In this document: positions 59,255-64,000 of the stretch, piece by piece
Layout: every line of letters begins with the position of its first letter
Numbering within the stretch: the first letter of the stretch is position 1
NCBI RefSeq assembly: GCF_965229315.1
Contig: NZ_CBDDJA010000002.1
Location: 1,984,001-2,048,000, forward strand
DNA from: Pelomonas sp965229315
GTDB taxonomy: Bacteria; Pseudomonadota; Gammaproteobacteria; Burkholderiales; Burkholderiaceae_C
Length of the DNA stretch: 64,000 nucleotides
Direction: 5' to 3'
Notes under the pieces: generated by a model
The model's input: only the letters and a program-made list of their open reading frames with translations
What the model was told of the DNA's origin: nothing
Databases searched by the model: none
Made by a program: the position numbers and the translations under genes

Positions 59255-60366
59255 GCCAGGTCGCGCAGCGGGTGCGACTCGGGCGTCCAGGGGCTGACGA
59301 AGAAGGCCGCGACCTCGGCCGGGTCGATGTCGGCCACCTGCGCCGGTTTCCAGCGGGGCTGGTGGTCCTTGTCCACGGCCAGCGCGCGGATGCCCTCCAC
59401 CGTCTCGCTGCGCGCGGCGCCGCGCAGGTGGAAGCTGTGGTGCACCAGGTCGCGCTCCAGGCGCAGGTCGTCGGCCAGGCTGAGCTTGCGGCCGCGGCGC
59501 ACCAGCTCCAGCGTGACAGCGGTCATCGTCGGCGAACGCTTCAGCAGCGCGGCGTGGGTCTGCTGGGCCCAGGGGTCGGGCGTGGCGGCGAGCGAGTCCA
59601 GGATGGCGGCCAGGGTCGGCAGGCCGAAGTGGCGGTCGATGCGCTCGGCCGCCGCCTTGGGATCGGACGCGGGCGCCAGGTCCACGCGCTCCATGACGGT
59701 CGCCACGACATGCTCGGCGCTGGGCTGGTGGCCGTGGCGCAGGTCGTCGACCATGCCGGGCCACTGCGCCGAGCGCACGAACACGTCGCCCAGGCCCCAC
59801 TCGATGGCGTCGCCGGCCGCGATGGCGTGGCCGGTCAGCGCCAGCCATTCGCCGACGTGCCCCGGGCACTGCGCGAGAAAGTAGCCGCCGCCGACGTCCG
59901 GAAACAGGCCGATGCCGGTCTCGGGCATGGCGAGCTTGGAGTGTTCGCTGAGCACGCGCAGCTTGGCGCCCTGGCTGATGCCCATGCCGCCGCCCATCAC
60001 CACGCCGTCCATCAACGCGATGTAGGGCTTGGGGTAGTGGTGGATCAGGTGGTTGAGACGGTATTCCTCGGTGAAGAAGTCTTCCAGCGCCGGGTCGCCC
60101 GCATGGGCCGCCTGGTGGAAGAAGCGGATGTCGCCGCCCGCGCAGAAGGCCGGTGCCTTGCCTTCGCGGCCGGCGCCCAGCACCGCCACGGCCTGGATCT
60201 CGGGGTGCGCGGCCCAGTGGCGCAGCAGCGTGGTCATGTCGCGCACCATGGCCAGCGACAGCGCGTTCAGCGCCTGCGGGCGGTTCAGCGTGATGAGGCC
60301 GAGGCAGCCATTGACCTCGGCCAGGATCTGGCCGTCGGATACCAGGGGCGGGATCAGGTCGTTCAT
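59251..60366 (-). CDS. enoyl-CoA hydratase/isomerase family protein (3-hydroxyisobutyryl-CoA hydrolase-like)
   Basis: A 371-residue crotonase-fold protein. F-C-A-G-G-D-I-R near residue 75 and M-G-G-G-M-G-I-S near residue 125 form the oxyanion hole, and P-E-T-G-I-G-L-F-P-D-V-G near residue 148 carries the catalytic Glu/Asp. The length and the C-terminal extension match 3-hydroxyisobutyryl-CoA hydrolases of valine breakdown better than plain enoyl-CoA hydratases (about 260 residues). It overlaps the upstream transporter gene and the native dusA start by ATGA on both sides. Confidence 0.9.
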   Translation of the reverse strand: MNDLIPPLVSDGQILAEVNGCLGLITLNRPQALNALSLAMVRDMTTLLRHWAAHPEIQAVAVLGAGREGKAPAFCAGGDIRFFHQAAHAGDPALEDFFTEEYRLNHLIHHYPKPYIALMDGVVMGGGMGISQGAKLRVLSEHSKLAMPETGIGLFPDVGGGYFLAQCPGHVGEWLALTGHAIAAGDAIEWGLGDVFVRSAQWPGMVDDLRHGHQPSAEHVVATVMERVDLAPASDPKAAAERIDRHFGLPTLAAILDSLAATPDPWAQQTHAALLKRSPTMTAVTLELVRRGRKLSLADDLRLERDLVHHSFHLRGAARSETVEGIRALAVDKDHQPRWKPAQVADIDPAEVAAFFVSPWTPESHPLRDLA

Positions 60367-61229
60367 GCGTTCTTCAAGGCAGGTTGGACGGAAGGAGGAG
60401 CAAGGGCTTCGTGGGCGATGAGCGCGGCCAGCACGAGGCCGCCGCCCACCAGCGCCGCACTGCCCGGATGTTCGCCTGCAAACAGCCAGGCCCACAACAC
60501 GCCGAGCAGCGTTTCGCCCTGGCCGAGCAGCGCGATCTCGTGGCTGGGCAGCTCCCGCGCGATGCGCACCGCAACCAGGCAGGGTACGGCGAGCTGCAAG
60601 ACCCCGAGCAGCGCCAGCAGATTCAGGTCGTGCGCGCCGGCCTGCAGCGGCCAGGCCAGCGGCAGCGTGACGGCCATGGAGATCAGCGCGCCGATCAGCA
60701 CGGCGGGCAGCATGTCGGCGTTGGGCCCGATTTTCTGCAGCAGGCACCAGTTCGTCGCAGCCGCGAGCGGCACGCCCAGCGCCACGACCACACCGAGCAG
60801 CGGCCCGCCCAGCTGGCCGCCGAACATCCACGCAATGCCCGCGCCGGCCACGACGATGGCCGCCCAGGTGCGCGCGGGGATGGGCTGGCGCAGGAAGACG
60901 CGGGCGAACACGGCCGTGAACAGCGGCGACAGCGACATCGTGACCAGCACGTTGGCCACCGTCGTCAACGACAGCGCCACCATGAAGGCCGTGAACATGA
61001 CGGCCCAGCACAGGCCCGACGCCCAGACCGCGCCGCCGCGCATGGCAGAGATCAGCGCCCTGCCCCGCATGACGCCCAGGATGGCCAGCAGTGCCAGCGC
61101 ATTGAACGCGCTGCGCCAGAACGTGATCTCGAAACCCCGCGCCGCGTCCAGATGCCGCGTGACCACGCCCGCCGAACTCCACATCAGCGTGACCAGCAGC
61201 ATCAGCAAGACGGCAGACCGGTGACTCAT
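60363..61229 (-). CDS. DMT superfamily (EamA) transporter
   Basis: A 288-residue inner-membrane protein with ten hydrophobic helices in two EamA repeats (L-M-W-S-S-A-G-V near residue 15, and L-L-G-Q-G-E-T-L-L-G near residue 240). Substrate unknown. The ATG at 61229 is used; a longer open frame upstream to 61307 is Arg/Pro-rich and not credible. Its stop overlaps the start of the downstream gene (ATGA), so the two are coupled. Confidence 0.88.
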   Translation of the reverse strand: MSHRSAVLLMLLVTLMWSSAGVVTRHLDAARGFEITFWRSAFNALALLAILGVMRGRALISAMRGGAVWASGLCWAVMFTAFMVALSLTTVANVLVTMSLSPLFTAVFARVFLRQPIPARTWAAIVVAGAGIAWMFGGQLGGPLLGVVVALGVPLAAATNWCLLQKIGPNADMLPAVLIGALISMAVTLPLAWPLQAGAHDLNLLALLGVLQLAVPCLVAVRIARELPSHEIALLGQGETLLGVLWAWLFAGEHPGSAALVGGGLVLAALIAHEALAPPSVQPALKNA

Positions 61230-61235
61230 GAAAGA

Positions 61236-61293
61236 GCGCCCCTGAAAAGGGGCGCGGGCAATGCTCTGGCTAGAGCCCCCTCTCGGAGGGGGC
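61236..61293. repeat. two GC-rich hairpins between typA and the EamA gene
   Basis: GCGCCCCT and AGGGGCGC (61236-61243, 61248-61255) and GCCCCCTC and GAGGGGGC (61275-61282, 61286-61293) form perfect 8-bp stems. The first ends seven bases before the EamA start codon. Neither has a T run in the minus direction. They may be RNA-stability or intergenic repeat structures. Confidence 0.45.
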
Positions 61294-61336
61294 CGGGGGG
61301 AGCTCAACGAGCCGCACGGCGCAAAGGCGCGAGCCT

Positions 61337-63160
61337 TTAGGCGCGCGACGCGCGCTTTCTTTCGTTCTCCGAAAGAAAGCGCTTGCGCAGGCGCACGCTC
61401 TTCGGCGTGATCTCGACCAGTTCGTCGTCCTCGATGAACTCGACACCGTACTCCAGCGTCAGGTCGATGGGCGGCGTGATCTTGATCGCGTCTTCCTTGC
61501 CGCTGACGCGGAAGTTGGTCAGCTGCTTGGTGCGCGTCGCGTTGACGACCAGGTCGTTGTCGCGGCTGTGGATGCCCACGATCATGCCCTCGTACACCGG
61601 GTCGTTGGGCTTGACGAACATGCGGCCGCGGTCGTCCAGCTTGCCCAGCGCATAGGTGAAGATCTCGCCAGCGTCCATGGAGATCAGCACGCCGTTCTTG
61701 CGGCTGGCGATGTCGCCCTTGTGCGGCTCGTAGCCGTCGAAGATGTTGCTGATCAGGCCCGAGCCGCGGGTCAGGTTCAGGAACTCGTTCGTGAAGCCGA
61801 TCAGGCCCCGCGCCGGGATGCGGTACTCCAGGCGCACGCGGCCACGGCCGTCCGGCTCCATGTTGACCAGCTCGCCCTTGCGCTCGCCCAGCGCCTGCAT
61901 GACGCCGCCCTGGTGGGTTTCTTCCACGTCGGCGGTGACCAGCTCGATGGGCTCGTGCTTCTCGCCGTCGATGGTGCGGAACACCACGCGCGGCTTGGAG
62001 ACGGCCAGCTCGTAACCTTCGCGGCGCATGTTCTCCAGCAGGATGGTCAGGTGCAGTTCACCGCGGCCCATCACTTCGAAGATGCCGTCCTCGTCGGTTT
62101 CCGACACGCGCAGCGCGACGTTGCTCTGCAGTTCCTTCTGCAGGCGGTCCCAGATCTGGCGGCTGGTGACGTACTTGCCTTCGCGACCGGCCAGCGGGCT
62201 GGTGTTGACGCAGAAGTTCATCGTCAGCGTCGGCTCGTCGACCTTGAGCATGGGCAGCGGTGCCGGGTCGGTCAGGCTGGTGACGGTCACGCCGATGCTG
62301 ATGTCGTCGATGCCGTTGATCAGCACGATGTCGCCCGGGCCGGCCGAGTTGGTCTGCACACGGTCCAGGCCTTGGAAGGTCAGCACATTGTTGACGCGGC
62401 CCTTGGTGGTCTTGCCGTCCGGGCCTTCCATGACGGCCACGTCCATGCCGGGCTTGAGCGTGCCCTGGCTGATGCGGCCCACGCCGATGCGGCCGACGAA
62501 GGTGGAGTAGTCCAGCGCCGAGATCTGCAGCTGCAGCGGCGCGGCCGGGTCACCCTTCTGGGCCGGCACGTGCTTCAGGATGGTGTTGAACAGGGCCGAC
62601 ATGTCGGGGCCCCACTGCTCACCGGGCGCGCCCTCTTCCAGCGACGTCCAGCCGTTGATGCCCGAAGCGTAGACGACCGGGAAGTCGAGCTGCTCGTCGT
62701 TGGCACCCAGCTTGTCGAACAGGTCGAACGCGGCGTTGATGACGGCGTCGGGCTTGGCGCCCGGCTTGTCGACCTTGTTGACGACGACGATGGGCTTGAG
62801 GCCCAGCGCCAGCGCCTTCTTGGTCACGAAGCGCGTCTGCGGCATCGGGCCTTCCTGCGCATCGATCAGCAGCACCACGCCGTCGACCATGGACAGCGCG
62901 CGCTCGACCTCGCCGCCGAAGTCCGCGTGGCCCGGGGTGTCGACGATGTTGATGTGCGTGCCTTCCCAGCTCACGGCGCAGTTCTTGGCCAGGATGGTGA
63001 TGCCGCGCTCGCGTTCGATGGCGTTGCTGTCCATCACGGTGTCGACGACCTTCTCATGCTCGGCGAACGTGCCGCTCTGGCGCAGGAGCTGGTCCACCAT
63101 GGTGGTTTTGCCGTGGTCGACGTGGGCAATGATGGCGATGTTGCGGATCGGGGTGGTCAT
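61337..63160 (-). CDS. typA: translational GTPase TypA/BipA
   Basis: A 607-residue ribosome-binding GTPase of the EF-G family involved in 50S assembly and stress adaptation. G domain: A-H-V-D-H-G-K-T-T near residue 11, D-T-P-G-H-A-D-F near 73, N-K-V-D near 127. Domain II, the EF-G-like domains and the BipA-specific C-terminal domain (G-L-I-G-F-T-N-E-F-L near residue 435) follow. Length normal. The last codons contain a perfect 13-bp inverted repeat. It is 24 bases downstream of truB on the same strand. Confidence 0.97.
   Translation of the reverse strand: MTTPIRNIAIIAHVDHGKTTMVDQLLRQSGTFAEHEKVVDTVMDSNAIERERGITILAKNCAVSWEGTHINIVDTPGHADFGGEVERALSMVDGVVLLIDAQEGPMPQTRFVTKKALALGLKPIVVVNKVDKPGAKPDAVINAAFDLFDKLGANDEQLDFPVVYASGINGWTSLEEGAPGEQWGPDMSALFNTILKHVPAQKGDPAAPLQLQISALDYSTFVGRIGVGRISQGTLKPGMDVAVMEGPDGKTTKGRVNNVLTFQGLDRVQTNSAGPGDIVLINGIDDISIGVTVTSLTDPAPLPMLKVDEPTLTMNFCVNTSPLAGREGKYVTSRQIWDRLQKELQSNVALRVSETDEDGIFEVMGRGELHLTILLENMRREGYELAVSKPRVVFRTIDGEKHEPIELVTADVEETHQGGVMQALGERKGELVNMEPDGRGRVRLEYRIPARGLIGFTNEFLNLTRGSGLISNIFDGYEPHKGDIASRKNGVLISMDAGEIFTYALGKLDDRGRMFVKPNDPVYEGMIVGIHSRDNDLVVNATRTKQLTNFRVSGKEDAIKITPPIDLTLEYGVEFIEDDELVEITPKSVRLRKRFLSENERKRASRA
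61352..61382 (-). other. 13-bp perfect inverted repeat in the typA 3' end
   Basis: GCGCTTTCTTTCG (61352-61364) and CGAAAGAAAGCGC (61370-61382) are perfect complements around a five-base loop, within the codons for K-R-F-L-S-E-N-E-R-K-R. A second small hairpin (AAAGGC/GCCTTT, 61323-61338) overlaps the stop codon. Together they could shape the 3' end of the typA message. Confidence 0.5.
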
Positions 63161-63184
63161 GGTGATGCTTCTAGAAAAACCGGT

Positions 63185-64000
63185 TCAGGCGGCGAGGAGC
63201 GCCTGGACCTCCGGTGGGGTCAACAGGCGGTCGGCGATCAGTTCGCCAGAGGTGATGTGGGCGCTGCCGAGGAAGGCGCGCAGTTCGGGGCCGTAGACGC
63301 GCACACGCGGTGCGTCGGGCGCAGTCACGCGGCGGCGCAGGCCGGACAGGAAGCGCGCCGCTTCGGCGGCATCCAGTCGCAGTTCGGGCGCGTCCGCCAG
63401 CAGGCGGTCGGGCGAGGTCAGCAGCGCCGCGCGTTGCTCTTCCGGCAGCGCTTCCAGCGCGGTCAGCGTGATGCTGCCGTCCAGCGTCAGGCCGCCGGAG
63501 CCGGTGCGGCGCAGCGCGGCGAGCGAGGCACCGCAGCCGAGCGCAGTGCCGATGTCTTCGGCCAGCGTGCGGATGTAGGTGCCTTTGGTGCAGCGGACGT
63601 CGAGGGTCACGGTGCCAGCCTGCACGCTGACGATGTCGATGGCATGAATCGTCACGCGGCGGCTCTTGCGCTCGATCTCGATGCCGGCGCGCGCGTACTC
63701 GTACAGCGCGCGGCCCTCGTGCTTGAGCGCCGAATACATCGGCGGCATCTGGTCGATCTCGCCGGTGAAGGCGGCGCAGGCACTGGCGATCTGTACCGCG
63801 GTGATGCCGTCGGCGTCGCGGCGCTCCAGCACCTCGCCTTCGGCGTCGCCGGTGGTGGTGCGGATGCCCAGCGCCAGCGTGGCGAGGTAGCGCTTGTCGG
63901 CGTCCAGGCTGGCCTGGCTGAACTTGGTGGCGGCGCCGAAGCACAGCGGCAGCAGACCGGTGGCCAGCGGGTCCAGCGTGCCGGTGTGGCCGGCCTTCTC
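63185..64000 (-). CDS. truB: tRNA pseudouridine(55) synthase TruB, partial
   Basis: About 271 residues of TruB, cut at its N-terminal side by the window end. TruB makes pseudouridine 55 in the T-loop of tRNA. The catalytic region H-T-G-T-L-D-P-L-A-T-G is present near 63980, with the catalytic Asp. Later come P-P-M-Y-S-A-L-K near 63740, and V-R-C-T-K-G-T-Y-I-R-T-L-A near 63590. A PUA-like C-terminal domain ends at 63185. In most proteobacteria truB follows infB and rbfA, which would lie beyond 64000. typA follows it. Confidence 0.96.
   Translation of the reverse strand, partial: EKAGHTGTLDPLATGLLPLCFGAATKFSQASLDADKRYLATLALGIRTTTGDAEGEVLERRDADGITAVQIASACAAFTGEIDQMPPMYSALKHEGRALYEYARAGIEIERKSRRVTIHAIDIVSVQAGTVTLDVRCTKGTYIRTLAEDIGTALGCGASLAALRRTGSGGLTLDGSITLTALEALPEEQRAALLTSPDRLLADAPELRLDAAEAARFLSGLRRRVTAPDAPRVRVYGPELRAFLGSAHITSGELIADRLLTPPEVQALLAA

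Overview
The window is high-GC, densely coded DNA from a betaproteobacterium, most likely of the order Burkholderiales (Roseateles/Rubrivivax/Leptothrix-like). This rests on the gene set and order (cysE-trmJ next to suhB, pyrG-DUF1330-eno-ftsB, rpsU-yqeY), on two PEP-CTERM exported proteins, and on overall protein similarity as I recognise it. Base composition and codon use are uniform over most of the window, apart from roughly 35.7-38.8 kb and the island at 51.0-59.2 kb. No rRNA, tRNA or CRISPR array was seen.

Region 1-35.7 kb is ordinary chromosome. It holds a YhiN-like flavoprotein, rpsU and yqeY, and a complete branched-chain amino acid ABC importer (livK-H-M-G-F, minus strand) with a hairpin between livK and livH. 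Next come pmbA, darP and mogA, a large diguanylate cyclase with an extracytoplasmic propeller sensor, cysE, trmJ, suhB and mutS. The block pyrG-DUF1330-eno-ftsB is followed by an NAD-salvage pair (pnuC plus a NadR-like kinase). Then come hslO, a gamma carbonic anhydrase, a PEP-CTERM protein, and transporters and hydrolases of small-molecule metabolism.

Region 35.7-38.8 kb looks like a decaying patch. It has a frameshifted small membrane protein, an orphan 649-residue secreted protein, and a YaeR-like glyoxalase gene with two frameshifts. Region 38.8-51 kb returns to chromosome: two glutathione transferases, a DsbA-like protein, rdgC, a second PEP-CTERM protein, an HNH-like protein, a TonB-dependent receptor flanked by two histidine-rich exported proteins, a CYTH protein, a DEAD-box helicase, an alkyltransferase and dusA.

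Region 51.0-59.2 kb is an integrated element of about 8.2 kb inside the 5' end of dusA. It is bounded by 41-bp near-identical direct repeats made of dusA coding sequence, with a tyrosine integrase at one end and the displaced original dusA start at the other. Cargo: a LexA-boxed pair of unknown genes; a low-GC non-coding segment packed with GGTTAGG/CCTAACC heptamers and enclosed by a perfect 19-bp inverted repeat; a tightly overlapping three-gene operon (STAS/HATPase protein, DUF4325 STAS-like protein, small membrane protein); a 5'-truncated P2-type portal gene; four small plus-strand genes of possible phage origin; and a HEPN-like protein. The three-gene partner-switch-like operon, together with the heptamer array, is the best candidate for an undescribed system.

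Region 59.2-64 kb is the continuation of the chromosome that the element interrupted: an EamA transporter and an enoyl-CoA hydratase-family gene that were translationally coupled to dusA, then typA and the 3' part of truB, which runs off the window.
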